Source: Hortaea werneckii (Eukaryota; Ascomycota; Dothideomycetes; Mycosphaerellales; Teratosphaeriaceae). From it: a stretch of 64,000 bases of DNA. Below the pieces are notes generated by a model. The model did no database searches and was not told the DNA's origin. It worked only from the letters and a program-made list of their open reading frames with translations. The DNA is taken from assembly GCA_037044905.1 (NCBI GenBank), contig JBAOKB010000159.1, positions 930,001 to 994,000 of the forward strand. Reading direction: 5' to 3'. How positions within the stretch are numbered: the first letter of the stretch is position 1; every line of letters begins with the position of its first letter. Positions 1 through 11,013 of the stretch are shown here, in pieces. The position numbers and the translations under genes were made by a program.

Positions 1-1
1 C

Positions 2-460
2 ATCACGATGAAGACGACTACGTCGATGAAGCCTACCACGAGCTGCAGCACGACTACGAAGACCATCATGCCACCGGTGCCTTCTTCTCAGTATACCAGG
101 ACAACCTCCAGCCAACCGGAGACGCCCTATTCCACCAGCTGCAGCACCTATACCTCGACTGTGTCCATGACGCCGACGATGTATGTGGTCTCCAAGGGCT
201 CCACAATCTCGACAAAGCAGTTGTCCCCAACCATGAGCACTACGGTCATGACCCTGAGCAATGGCACGTACAGCGCCACGAAGAGTACTTCCAGTGGCGA
301 GATGCCGGCGACGACTACCGAGAGCATGATGGAGAAGCCGAGCGATTCTGGAAAGCCATCGTCTTCAGTTACTCCGCCACTGCCACCTACCAGCGGTGTC
401 TCTGGGCTTCAGCTGAGTTTGACTGTCCTCGTGGGCGCTCTCCTTTTCTCTATGATTTAA
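2..460 (+). CDS. C-terminal part of a GPI-anchored Ser/Thr-rich cell-wall protein (cut by window edge)
   Basis: The frame is open from the first bases of the window, so the gene very likely starts upstream and only the last ~150 residues are visible. They are dominated by Ser and Thr with Pro, as in heavily O-glycosylated fungal wall proteins. The end has the layout of a GPI signal: small residues (SGVSGLQ) followed by a short hydrophobic tail (LSLTVLVGALLFSMI) reaching the stop. Inference: a surface glycoprotein attached to membrane or wall glucan. No catalytic domain is visible in this fragment, so it could be the stalk of an enzyme or of an adhesin. The first ATG at 8 is unlikely to be the true start. 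Confidence 0.6.
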   Translation: MTMKTTTSMKPTTSCSTTTKTIMPPVPSSQYTRTTSSQPETPYSTSCSTYTSTVSMTPTMYVVSKGSTISTKQLSPTMSTTVMTLSNGTYSATKSTSSGEMPATTTESMMEKPSDSGKPSSSVTPPLPPTSGVSGLQLSLTVLVGALLFSMI

Positions 461-1025
461 ATGTGTATTCTCACCATCGGCCAACTTGGCCTACCAGCGT
501 GTTCACTGCTTTTTGGCAGCGTAGATAGCAATGTACGAAAGCCGCAGGGCATTCCACCATATCCGCCCATCTCTGTATTTGTTAATAAATGAAGCCACCC
601 TGTCAAGCTTCGTCGGACATGACGAGTCGGCAACGATGTCCAGTGGCAAGTCCCTTCCGCATTGGGGACGAGGGAGGTTACCGGAACCGGCTTTGAGACG
701 TGGTTGGCATGTGACATGCGGGAGATGGGCAGCGAGAGGCGGTTCAGGGCCAACGGCGACACGCTAAAAGGCAGGGTTCTGGGGTACGGGAGTAGCCGCC
801 TACGTCACTGCCCGTTGTCGTGGAGCTCTCCAAACGCACTTTCCTCGAACATCAAACTCTCCTGTTTCGCCTTGTCTTGCCTGGCAATTTACCGGATAAC
901 AAAAGCAAGTCGCGTTGCAGTGAACGTCCGCGATCATATTCACTGGCCTGAGGCCTCCGCAAACACCTCGTATCGCACCCGTTCACCTTGGGCGCAACAC
1001 CACTTTCAGCATCCATCGCTTTAAG

Positions 1026-1047
1026 CCAGCCAGCCAGCCAGCCAGCC
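1026..1047. repeat. CCAG tetranucleotide repeat
   Basis: Five consecutive CCAG units are visible, about 110 bp upstream of the next gene's ATG, probably in its promoter or 5' UTR. Confidence 0.85.
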
Positions 1048-1060
1048 CACCTCGGACTGC

Positions 1061-1118
1061 ACTGCACCACAATATACCTGGACTCACTGCACCACAATAT
1101 ACCTGGACTCACTGCACC
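1061..1118. repeat. 25-bp tandem repeat, 2.3 copies
   Basis: The unit actgcaccacaatatacctg+gactc occurs at 1061-1085 and, identically, at 1086-1110. A third partial copy (8 nt) follows at 1111-1118. It lies 40-100 bp upstream of an ATG, so it is probably in the 5' UTR or core promoter of the downstream gene. The copies are identical, which points to a recent duplication. Confidence 0.9.
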
Positions 1119-1156
1119 GTACACATATCGCATAGTCTGCTCCACTACACGCGACC

Positions 1157-2074
1157 ATGTCCAACGTCCCAACTCTCATCAACCTCCCGCCGCCCCCTTC
1201 GGATCCAGTCACCCCTTCAGATGTTCCGTAAGCTCTTGCACCATCCAACCCCTCCATTGCAACCAAGAGATCAATTCATAGCTGACCAGGCAGATCGCGA
1301 AGTGGCACCCCCAACTCAACCGCAACTTCCATGTCCGAGCTGTCGACCGTCGCAATCAAGGACGGACACCGAGGGCACCTGCCTCATCACTACCACCAGA
1401 ATCCACAGCCGTCAGGCCTCTCCCACCAGCTTGATGCCGAGCGTGCCGATCGCATTTCACGCCTGGCAGGCATGGAGCGCGTGACTACTGCCCGCCAGCC
1501 GACCCCAACCAATCTCACCCCAGGAGCTGCAGCGCCTCCCCAGCAACCGCCGAACAGCTACTTTGATGCAACCGGCAATCCAGCCATTGGTCGCGAACGC
1601 AGTACGGTTGGCTCCGCGTCCGCGACTGGAAGCGTAGGAGCCCGCACCACTTGGGCTGGCAGCGAAGGAGGCGACGTCGACAAGATGAGCGAGAGTCAAG
1701 ACATGGACATGGACACATCCTCGGTAGGCGGCATGTCCGAAGAAGGCACCGGCAGCCTGGTCGGCTTCGGGGAATCAGGCGCCAGGACACCCGCCCGGAC
1801 GAGCGTGATCAGCAGTCCTGGCTACGGAGCCAAAGGCACCACTCCTACCGCTCGAGATGCGAAGATGATCGACGGCATGACTTATGACCCGAACGTGGTG
1901 GATACTACGGCGGACACGCGGCGTAACCTCGGAGGGCCGAGCGGTGGGGCCGAGCAGGCGGAGCGTATCGTCAGACAGCATATGGATACCACGAGCAACG
2001 ACCGTATGCGCGGTGGGTCGCTACCAGGCCAGCAAGCGCCTGCAGACCTCGGCAAATTCGGGTTTGAGAAATGA
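1157..2074 (+). CDS. Conserved-looking disordered fungal protein, two exons
   Basis: Function not recognised. Exon 1 is 1157-1227. A 66-nt intron (GTAAGC donor, gctgac branch-like site, CAG acceptor) ends at 1293, and exon 2 runs 1294-2074, giving 283 residues. Splicing joins ...PSDVP to SRSGTPNS in frame and adds an N-terminus that the downstream ATG at 1331 would miss. The protein is rich in Ser, Gly, Thr and Pro and has no membrane segment or signal peptide. The segment LDAERADRISRLAGMERV and the C-terminal part (DPNVVDTTADTRRNL, then AEQAERIVRQHMD) look more ordered than the rest and are probably the conserved elements. Inference: an intracellular scaffold or regulatory protein. Confidence 0.65.
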
Positions 2075-2742
2075 TACGACTGTCGTTTATCGAGTCGGGC
2101 GAGCGATGCGCCAGCAGAACGGGTACGGAGTTTTCAATCATGCGGATCATGGGTTTTGATATGGGACAATTGAAGCGCGAGACTTGCTGCACGAGCTACG
2201 ACGGAGGCTGATGTGATTTTCTGGGGCAATGCGATACGAGATCAAGATGTTGAAGAGTACTCTAAGGCCAAAAGGAGAAAGAAGGGGGAGAAAAGAGAAA
2301 GAGAGAAAAAAAAAAAAGATCGGAAATGAAATGAAAGTCCAGGCGTAGCAGGTAGCTATAGCATGTGTACGAGTAGCCTCGGGCTAGTATCCTTCGAAGC
2401 TTTCTCTCCCTTTTTTCGTATTGGAAACGGGAAAGAACATCGATTTTACTTCACCTTGCTGAACTCGCAAGAGGAACATATGGAAGCAGTCTTGTCTCAT
2501 CAGTGTTAAAAGCATGGGTATCACATTTGTGGAAGCCTCCTTCAGGAACGTAACAATTCGTTCAGATCCTCCACCCTTCTAATTCCCTTTTCCCCCCAGA
2601 ACACCTCGTAAGAAGAGAGAGAAACCCCCCTCCTCTCACCAAAAACAACACAGCTAACCCTCTCCTCCTCCTCTCCCCTCTGTTTCGCCTCTCCGAACCA
2701 TACCCCTCCATCACACACGACAAGGGGAAAAAAAAAAACCTC
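2075..2742. other. Convergent intergenic region
   Basis: No gene seen. It separates the 3' ends of two convergent genes. It contains a purine-rich stretch with an A run (about 2307-2318) and a long pyrimidine-rich stretch (about 2560-2740), which probably supply 3' UTR and polyadenylation sequence. Confidence 0.6.
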
Positions 2743-4344
2743 CTACCCCTTCCTCAAATCCACAACCTCAAACCCCAACCCCGGCCCCTCAACCACATGT
2801 CCCGATCCCCCCAACGCATCCGTATACAACTCCATCTCCCCATGGGGATGAAACGTGCCCGTCTGCGTACACCCCAAAACATGCGGCAGTCCCGGAGGGT
2901 CCGTCAGTCGGAAAACCCCCCATGCGGGCTCATGTCGCGGCGCGCACACGATCGCGATCGCTTCCGGCATCATCACCTGGTATCCCGCCGTCGTATGGCA
3001 GTCCCGGCTGGACAGGAAGCAAGTCTGCGATGGGTGCGTGTGGATCCAGCCTAGCACGAGTAGGGAGGAGGCGCTGCAGTAGTCGAATAGCGCCGCGTCC
3101 CCCGCGGCAGTGGTGTCGCAGGTTTCCGGGGTGGAGGTTTGGTCCGGGAGGATTAGGTGCGAGATTAGCAGCGCGTTCGAGATGATGGTGCCGCAGAGGA
3201 TGCCGCAGGTTTCGAGGTTCTGGGCTGTGTTGGGTGCCGCGAGGCGGAGGAAGGTGCTGCGGAGTTCGGGTGGGAGGAGCATTGTGCGGAGGGGTGAGCC
3301 GCCTTCGGTTGTCGCGGTGGGTTGGAAGGTGTATTTGGATGCGGCGCGGGGTGGTGGGGGGGATGGGGGTTGGAGTGAGGAGGGGGTTGAGGGGCGGGAG
3401 TCGTGGTGTTTGGGAGGAAGAGTTGGTGCACGGGTCTCGAAAGCTTCCTTTGCGGGTCTGGCGGGAGGATGACTGGTTTTGTCTGGCAGAGGTGGTGCTG
3501 GTTGTAGAGGTGGCGAGGTCCAGGTCATGGCTTTCTCTCGGCTTGGTACCGAGGGATAGTGGTATACCTGTCCGTCACCTCCTATGTTTGCAGTCTTTCG
3601 ACTAGAGACACTTTCTCGACGTCGGTGACTGTATAGCTGGCGACCCACTTCTCTAATTCCATCAGCTTGATCGTATCCGGGTTCTGCAGCGTGACTGTCG
3701 TCGACAACGATCCCTCTTCGTCTGTTCGCCACTTCGCTAGGGGAGAGACCGGCTCGCCTCGTGGTCTGCTTATTAGCATCCCGACGCCTGATCTCTCTCT
3801 GTGCAAGATCAACTGCCAATTGACTGTTCTCGGTGGCGTTAATTATTTGGCTGCCATCGCCGAGCATTTCATCATCGGACTGTCGTCTCCGTGACGCTCC
3901 TTTTGCTGGCAAGATTCCAGCATGTTCATCTCTCTGCCGCTCTTCAAGCACCCTCTGACGCTCGGCCTCACGCTTCTCTAAGGCTTTGGCATACCTCGAG
4001 AATTCGCTCTCAATCCTGGGTTTCCAACCCTCGAGCTTTTGGATATTTTTCTGCAGCGCCTTCCTCGCTTGTGCCAGTTCCTCTCGGACACTCGGGTCCT
4101 TGTAATCCGGGTGCTTCGGCAGCTTGTCGAGAACGAGCTCGGCATGTCGGTATAAATACAGGTAAGCCATTTGAATGTTGCCATCCTGCTCGCAGATGGC
4201 GGCTTCGGTGAGGAGCATCTTGGCGGCCTTTAGCCATTGCTGCAATGTTGTCTGGGTATTGAAGTCGAAATCTTGCGCCTGTGCTACGATCTCGGGTATA
4301 CTCAGTGGCCTAGTGAGAGCGGCGTGATGCCTTGAGACAGCCAT
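2743..4344 (-). CDS. sst2: AMSH/Sst2-type JAMM ubiquitin-specific metalloprotease
   Basis: A single-exon gene of 533 residues. The N-terminal ~120 residues (LQQWLKAAKMLLTEAAICEQ, YLYLYRHAELVLDKLPKHP) match the MIT/USP8-dimer helical domain that binds ESCRT-III. A charged linker and a Pro-rich region follow (about 230-345). The C-terminal ~170 residues are the JAMM protease: glutamate in LETCGILCG, then GWIHTHPSQTCFLSSRD, which carries the two zinc-binding histidines and the aspartate of the EXnHXHPX10D motif. Known for the family: AMSH removes Lys63-linked ubiquitin from cargo on endosomes. Length and domain order match fungal Sst2. It is divergent from the methyltransferase gene, with 331 bp between the start codons. 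Confidence 0.93.
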   Translation of the reverse strand: MAVSRHHAALTRPLSIPEIVAQAQDFDFNTQTTLQQWLKAAKMLLTEAAICEQDGNIQMAYLYLYRHAELVLDKLPKHPDYKDPSVREELAQARKALQKNIQKLEGWKPRIESEFSRYAKALEKREAERQRVLEERQRDEHAGILPAKGASRRRQSDDEMLGDGSQIINATENSQLAVDLAQREIRRRDANKQTTRRAGLSPSEVANRRRGIVVDDSHAAEPGYDQADGIREVGRQLYSHRRRESVSSRKTANIGGDGQVYHYPSVPSREKAMTWTSPPLQPAPPLPDKTSHPPARPAKEAFETRAPTLPPKHHDSRPSTPSSLQPPSPPPPRAASKYTFQPTATTEGGSPLRTMLLPPELRSTFLRLAAPNTAQNLETCGILCGTIISNALLISHLILPDQTSTPETCDTTAAGDAALFDYCSASSLLVLGWIHTHPSQTCFLSSRDCHTTAGYQVMMPEAIAIVCAPRHEPAWGVFRLTDPPGLPHVLGCTQTGTFHPHGEMELYTDALGGSGHVVEGPGLGFEVVDLRKG

Positions 4345-4675
4345 GATGAGAGATGGGTGCTATCTAGCTTCGAGAGCCTGAGTGGAAATCCTTATGATAG
4401 AGAAGCTGCGGAGATCTATTTATTGACCCGCCTTCTCGAAGCTTCAGACACAATCCCATCGATTTTCTCCATTGTTTGCGATACAATTCCTTAGCAAGTG
4501 AATGTTACTCATGCTTTATGCATGTTATGTTGATGCCTTTTGTGACCCAATCCGGCATCACCGAGATCGCACAAGCCACCTTGTGGCGTAGCTGTGGCGT
4601 CTCCCATCGTTCTGCGGCTGTCAACCTCCGCCTTTGAACAACCTCCTTGCGTGATGGTTATTTCTATCTCCTCCA
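4345..4675. promoter_or_regulatory. Divergent promoter, AMSH and methyltransferase genes
   Basis: 331 bp between the two start codons. No ORF of note. It must carry promoters for both directions; no specific operator could be assigned. Confidence 0.5.
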
Positions 4676-6611
4676 ATGGTACAACCTCTTTACAGAGCGA
4701 TTGCGGATAAGCGGCATCCTATCACAAGGAAGCTGACCGAAGTTTTTGGTGGAAGACTCACTGCTAACCCTAGCAGCCGTGTGGTGAAGGCGCATGGAGA
4801 AAAAGGTGCAAGTCCACGGCAGGAGATCGTGAGCGAGAAACTTATCGGTAGGCAGTCTCTCATAATCGTATATAACAGTATTTCAAGTACTCTAATGCAA
4901 TCTAGATGACACGATAGCATATCTGGCTCCTACCTTGGAGCAGCATAAAGGATGTACGCTGGTCGACATTCTACCGGGGGCTTGCCTCTTCTCCTCCAAA
5001 CTCCATGATTTTCTCAAGCCTAAGCGCCATATTCTAATGGAACCCGAGGAACGTTACTATGAACCTTTCATCAAGCCATTGCTGGACAAGTCTGGCTCGA
5101 CCTACCGGTATACTACAATGACTGGCGCACATCCGAGTAATTACTGGCAGTCTTATCCCAAGATGCTTGGCAATCCAGATTGGTTCCTCGATCATCAGGA
5201 GCTGAAGACTGACGATCCAAGGAGACGGCAATTCAGACCTGATATTCTTGTTATCGGAAACCTGTCTCGGCGATTCAAAGTCCGGAGGCGAGTCGCCTCA
5301 GTTCAATGGGCCATCATGGTCTTACAGCAAATGGGTTATGCGACTTTAGACAATAATTTGATCCATCGCGACGGATTGGTGAGAATGCTTTGGTGGTTGC
5401 CAGAATCTCTGGCCCATCACGTCTTCCCGCCGACAGAGACATCTCGCTTCGCCACGCCCTTGATGTTAGATATGGGTTCCGAAATCAATCAGACCGTTGG
5501 CACGACCTCTCCTTGGACCGAAAGCTTGAGAAAACGCGGTGCCCCCAGACTGCGACCTGATATTTTTCGTGATGTGATTCGGAATCGATGTTCGAACTCC
5601 ATGGACAAGCTTGGGATGAAGCAGCCAAACAGTCGACCTTTCTTGATGAGGCATGAAGGAGAGGATCTCGAGAAGTTCCTCGTCAATCCACTACAGCAAT
5701 TGGCACAGACTGTGCCTGAATTGGAAGAGAAGGTGAAGTCTGTTGAAGATCGTATGGACAAAATCAGGGAGTCTGGCCTGACCGGACGTATGGGTGGCAG
5801 GAAAGAGTCGCATCCCCTGGAGAAGTGGCTATACGAGACGATTGCATATACACAGCTTCCCTACATCACACCAGCCTATGAAGGGCGCAAAGCTAACGTG
5901 ATTGCACTGGCCATCATAGCTGACGAGGTCCTCCGCACTATCAACTTGGAAGCAAGTTTCAAAGCTTTGGAGGAAACTTCACAAGATTCAGACGCTCTTG
6001 AGCCGCTGCGGAAGCGAATCATCGCCATCAGCGAGGCATACGAAGATTTCACTCGGGACAGGACCTATTACAAGGAATGGACAGATGGGATCGTTGACGA
6101 GCACATGGCCGTTCTCGCCGAGCCTACGCTTCTGGCGCTCGATAGACGAGCTTACGAGCCGCTGCAAGCATCCGATTCGGATTTCTGGCCTCGTAATAAC
6201 ATGATGCTCGTTGACCAGATGCCCATATCAAGGGATCTAAGTGTGCCCGACCTGGCTTCTGCTATGGACGGCTCGAAAACAGCAAATATGCTGATAAGGT
6301 ACTTGATGCAAGCGAGAACGAAGTCAGTCCCAGCAGCTTTGGAGACGCTCGCACCGAATGCTTCCAAGGACCTGATTCCGCAGGTCCCGGCTATGACGGA
6401 TCCTAGGAAGGGCGGCCGCATGCATCTAGAGTCCTTTCGGGTGAGGAATCTCAATGCTGATATGATCGAAGGCTTGACCAAAGCGTGGGCGGAATGGCCC
6501 TTTACGCCTAGTACGATCGAGCTCGAGCTCGCTCTGGCGAATTTGGCGCCTGGGAAAGGAGAAGGTGAGGAGTTGGAGGGTGTGAAGTCGAATGTGGAGG
6601 AGGAAGACTAG
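4676..6611 (+). CDS. Mtf1 / rRNA adenine dimethylase-like SAM-fold protein
   Basis: Two exons: 4676-4847 and 4906-6611, with a 58-nt intron (GTAGGC...TAG); 625 residues. The spliced product reads ...SEKLIDDTIAYLAPTL..., so the large downstream ORF is not the start. After HPITRKLTEVFGGRL, the motif VDILPGACLFSSKLHDFL followed by LMEPEE (about residues 73-98) is the SAM-binding motif I and the acidic ribose-contacting residue of the KsgA/Mtf1 family. Known for the family: rRNA adenine dimethylases and the mitochondrial RNA polymerase factor Mtf1 share this fold. The expected catalytic NLPY/NIPY-type motif appears only as VIGNLSRRF. I infer a mitochondrial transcription factor-like protein rather than an active dimethylase. 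An extra upstream exon cannot be excluded. Confidence 0.75.
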
Positions 6612-6974
6612 GCTTGTACATTCAAATACCGGGCTCTCTGCTTAATAACACTTTTTCGAAATGTCGCCATTCTTTCCCGGTTGCTAATCCCAGCCAGATG
6701 GTACCTCCGCATACCAAATCACGGTCGGCTGTCATTCGGCATCCCGAACTACATAGCACGGTGCTTGGCGCATGGCTTGGCTCTACACATTGAGACGCCT
6801 TGCAGCGTTCTTCGCTTGTTGTCGTCTAAGCGCAGCGCGCGCGCGCCTACTCTTAAGCTGCTGCATCGCATCATCGAGGCGAGTAAGTAGATTTGGTTGT
6901 CCTCATTTGTGTGAAGCATACCGGTCGGTTTGCTCGAGCAGGTTGAATTCATCTGTTGCTATCAGTCGAAACAG
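6612..6974. other. Intergenic region / possible first exon of next gene
   Basis: 3' end of the methyltransferase gene and upstream region of the next one. ATG 6772 opens a hydrophobic stretch (starts MAWLYTLRRLAAFFACC) that ends at a perfect GTAAGT donor at 6883. Acceptors at 6941 and 6965 would join it in frame to the downstream gene. I could not decide whether this is the real signal-peptide exon. Confidence 0.35.
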
Positions 6975-9092
6975 ATGTCACTATCTGCTGTCTACGCCTC
7001 GACATGTTCGACAACACCCAGTGCGATCTTTTACACTTCTGGCACTTCAACCTATACCGTGTCGAGATGCTTACCGACCACAATATTCGTCACGCATACA
7101 GAAGCAGTGCAAAATGCTCCCTCCTCTCCAACTACTGTCTATCTTTCCGGCTCTAGCTCATGTCCCTCTTTGGAGTCTACTTTGGTTGGGAATGATTCCC
7201 AGCCAACGATGTCTTTCAGCGAATCGGCAATGTTCTCTTCGGGGATCTACCAAGTAACCGCCTCCGCAACAACGACAGTATACATCACGGAAACATCGAC
7301 ATGTCCTGCAGCAACGCCAAATCCAGCCTCGATAGCTCCTAGTATCATATACACCAGCCAGCCATCTGTTCCTCTGCCGCTATGCAACAGCACGTCTGAC
7401 GACTCACAGCCTGGAGAGTCCTGTCAAGACTCCTATGGCAACACGTTCAACCTGGCTGCTGATGGCGTTCAGCTCACAGGCGATGTTGCCAGACAGATCA
7501 GTGCCGCCGATTTCAATACCTGCCTGCTCTCTTGCGACCAGAATCCAGGATGCGTAGCCGCAAATTACATCGATGGATCCTGCACTTTGCTAAATTCGGT
7601 CACGGGACAAGAACCAATATCCTATGGTATTGCTGGTCGAGCCGCTGCCGCTTTCCGCCCTTCTGGAGTGAATACGGTGTATACCACTGGCCAAGCTGTG
7701 CCGACCTCCACAGCCGCTGCGACTACTACGGTGTTTTCTTACCAGAATTTGACGGTTACTTCGAATCCTTCGACATGTGGTTTCACCAGTATCAGCACAG
7801 CAACTGTTACTGAATCAAGTTTTGGATCGTCAATGAATTGCAGTGCACTTCCGGCGAGCACAGTCGTCTCAAGTTCGATCGAGACAAGTGAGTACCCAGC
7901 TTACCCTTGGGGAATTGAAAGGATGCTAAGATCTTCCAGCTACCATAGTCAGCTATCAGGATGCTCCGTCTAACATCCTGACTGTGACGAGTTTCTTGCC
8001 AACGACTATCAATGCGTCGTGTCCCGCTGCTCCTTTCAATCTTTCTACATCGCAACCGACTGGTAGGTGGCAATCACTGTCGTGTTAGCATTTGACTGAC
8101 AAGCCGCAGCAACTTTGACAGTGACCGCATCCCTGGCAAGTCTGTCTTGCCCAGCAGTACAGAATCTCACCTCGATCGATGTGGCCATTCCAACTGTGAC
8201 CACAACTGGTGTGTTCCTCGGAAATTAGGCAATAATCCATTGCAACAGCTGACCCATCCCAGCGACGATTACCTTTACCCAGCTCGGTAATACTACCTAC
8301 CAGAACCTTACACTTGCCGCTGACACGCACACGCTTCCGGCTGAGACCCTTACTGCATTCGAAACCACGCGCGAATATACTACAGTCTTCCTGACCAGCA
8401 CAGAGACCTTGACATCTGTAAGGGACACCCAATCTGTGCTCAACAATACAATTACCCAGACGAGTCAGATATACACCACGGTTTTCGTTACAAACACGGG
8501 TAAGATTCCCTAGTCCAATGTCCGCATGGATTTCCAATCTGACGAGACTTCAGTAACGACGAGCACAGAAGCTTTCGTCACAGCCACGATTAATAACACA
8601 ATCCTGTCAATTCCTCCTGCGCAGACTGAGACCACAATTCCTCCTGCTTCTAATTACACGACGACACTCATGCAAACCACAGTTCTAACGGAAAATGTAA
8701 CACAATCTGTGCCGTATACAATCGGCCCATCCGAAGTCAGCTATCTCGAGGCCAGCGGTGCAGAATTCTGCTCTTCGTTCATGAGCCCTACTGACACCCG
8801 GACTGCCACTTTCACTCCTGAGATGGCGACACAGACTGCTGAAACCACCCAGCTCGTCACTAGTGGCGTTGCTACTGTCACCGGAAATACAGTCAGGTGG
8901 AAACGAGATCTTCCTAGCACGACACCAACATATCAGACTGTTGACTACGTTCCCCCTTACTCAGCCGTCATCCTTGCCACTACCCAGCTACCAATCACGG
9001 CACCCTCTAACGGCAGCGAGCCTCTGGCAGTGAGGCTTCGAATGCAGAAGCGACAAGATCCTTACGTCGTCCGGCCGCCCGACTTCACTTAG
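6975..9092 (+). CDS. Secreted Ser/Thr-rich repetitive protein with PAN-like module, five exons
   Basis: Exons: up to 7887, 7940-8062, 8110-8208, 8263-8499 and 8554-9092. Introns are 46-54 nt, with donors GTGAGT, GTAGGT, GTGTGT and GTAAGA; from ATG 6975 the product is 636 residues. Most of the protein is short Thr/Ser/Val repeats containing TTTVY, TTTVF and TVTxx with spaced Cys, typical of fungal wall or adhesion proteins. Around residues 156-215 a Cys-containing module (GVQLTGDVARQISAADFNTC ... LSCDQNPGCVAANY) resembles a PAN/apple-type domain. All four introns are in phase 1. The N-terminus is unresolved: no good signal peptide follows ATG 6975, and an upstream exon at 6772-6882 is phase-compatible. 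A dibasic site (KR) lies in the C-terminal part. Inference: extracellular or wall-associated. Confidence 0.7.
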
Positions 9093-11013
9093 TACTTCCA
9101 GAAATCCCACACGCAACCACACGTCCTTTTCTCTGCCAAGTAGGGCGACAGACTCCCAACTTTAATCCCCTAAAAAGGCGGCCGGGCCTTCCGATATGCA
9201 TTGGATGATATTCCCGTCTGGCACATCGGGGGCATCTCTGACGAGGATGTCACCATGCACCAAAAAAGTATCGGACATCTCAGCCGTCGGCTCCTCTTTC
9301 ACCTGCAGGTCATGCCCACCATCTCCGTAGCGTGTTCGGACATCTGGTCAACGCGCTCCGCAGCCCGTTGTTGATGTGGCCTTCCACGCTGCCCTTTCTT
9401 GCAACCTCTCTTGGCGTACTTGTTTGTCGCGCTCACTTTCTGGGAACGGCTGCAAAAGGGCTGGCAAGCAGATGCTTGCACAACGTCCCGTTGCATGACA
9501 TGCTCTCCAGCCTCTGACCCAGGTTTAGAACGAGCGGAGGTCGAAAGTCTCTGCAACTCTAGCAGCCGCAATAGATTGATAAGAAATACGAGACGAGGCT
9601 TATGAACGAGCTTCGGCAAGCGAAGGATTCCCAGACGTCATTGTAAGGGGTTCCACACTCCGTTGATATAGCATTCGACTCATACAGGCTGATTTGAGGT
9701 GGGCGGAGAAGCCGCAGGAATGTTGGCTTCGATGTCCATGAACCGGCATGGTGTTGAAATCTCCGGTGCCTTCGCACGGATTGTCATTGCTGTCATTGGA
9801 AGGATAGGCTCAGATGCACACGTCTTCCAAATGCCAACAACGCAATGCTACCTCACTTCGCTTGTACTGAAGCGTTATAGGCCACGGTACCTCAAAGATC
9901 GCCTTCTTGAGGAGTCCTGTTGCAAGGCACGTCTTTGACGACCCTGACTCTTGAGTGAAACGGCCCCGCTAGATATACCGTCAGCGTGCGCCACAGTACG
10001 CAATTGTGATGAGGCTGTACGGCCATTGGCCGAGTGCAGATCCGGACGGGAGATGCGCGACCAGGTCAAGCTTTGTTAGACCATCGGTGTTCCTGCCTCG
10101 TCAAGCCCGGTCGTAACGTTTCTTCCACTATTTTGTCGAGCTAGGATCCTTGCGTAAGATCGAACAGTCCATGCACACGCCAACAACCACATCAACGGCC
10201 GCGGCGTTGAACTCTTCATCCATTCTATCGACTGCAGCAGCAGCAGCAGCAGCAGCACGGTCTGTGGTAAGGATGCCCGTCTTACATCTGTGTGGTCCGA
10301 CAAATAAGCTCACTGCGCACTCACCTCCGGAATAGTATCCTTCCTAAGCTAAGAAAAAACACTCCGACTGTGGCTTTCTCAAAGCTGCGGGCCAATACGG
10401 ACGTCACTGCGGTACATTCAACGCAGCCTTCAGGCAGATTCTGCGAGGAATCTAGCAGGAGGACGCTGCATCGTCCATTCGTTTTAGAGAATTCAGACCT
10501 CAGAAACTTTGATTCGACCAAGCACCGTGCCGCTCCAGCTCCGCATAACTGTGGGGATACGCATTAGACGCCAGAAGCCCGAACCGTGATCTCGGATGTC
10601 GCTGTTTTGACTACCTCTTCGTGCCAAACAGTCCGGACTCCAGCCACCATTCGTTCGCTATTGAGTCTTGCTGCTGCGGGAGCCTTTCTTTCAATCAACA
10701 TCAACAGCGGCGTCGATTCCAAACAGACGGCACTCAATTCACAGACACACGCGAATTAGCATCACCACGGCAGTATAGCTTGGATTCGGCTCATTTTCTT
10801 CCCATTACGCGTGTCCCTCGCTCCAGACGAAAGGCATTGGCAGACGCCGAAACACATTCGAAAACGAATCAGTATCGCGCCGGACAGACTGCTACTAATT
10901 TCTATGATGTTTACGGCCCAATCCTCGCTAGTTCGAGAAAGCAATTGACAGGCTTGTTCTCATTACTCCTGAAAGTCGAATGAGACCCCGGCGTTGCAAC
11001 AAGGCACGAAGCA
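9093..11013. other. Long intergenic region without a supported gene
   Basis: About 1.9 kb. Short ORFs occur on both strands, but none shows a recognisable domain, a convincing splice structure or protein-like composition. The right half probably includes the promoter and long 5' leader of the transcription factor gene. A (GCA)8 microsatellite is listed separately. Confidence 0.5.
10234..10257. repeat. (GCA)8 trinucleotide repeat
   Basis: Eight perfect GCA units. The repeat is open in several frames on both strands (poly-Ala, poly-Ser or poly-Gln), but none of these belongs to a gene I can support. Confidence 0.9.

Larger units (their letters stand above)
461..1156. other. Intergenic region with short tandem repeats
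   Basis: No supported gene. It holds the downstream region of the wall-protein gene and the promoter of the next gene. Just before that gene are a CCAG tetranucleotide run (about 1026-1046) and a 25-bp tandem repeat, listed separately. Confidence 0.6.

Noticed and set aside
10621..10983. 120-codon ORF just upstream of the Zn2Cys6 gene as its first exon
   Set aside because: Does not join in frame through a good GT-AG intron and shows no protein-like features; treated as 5' leader.
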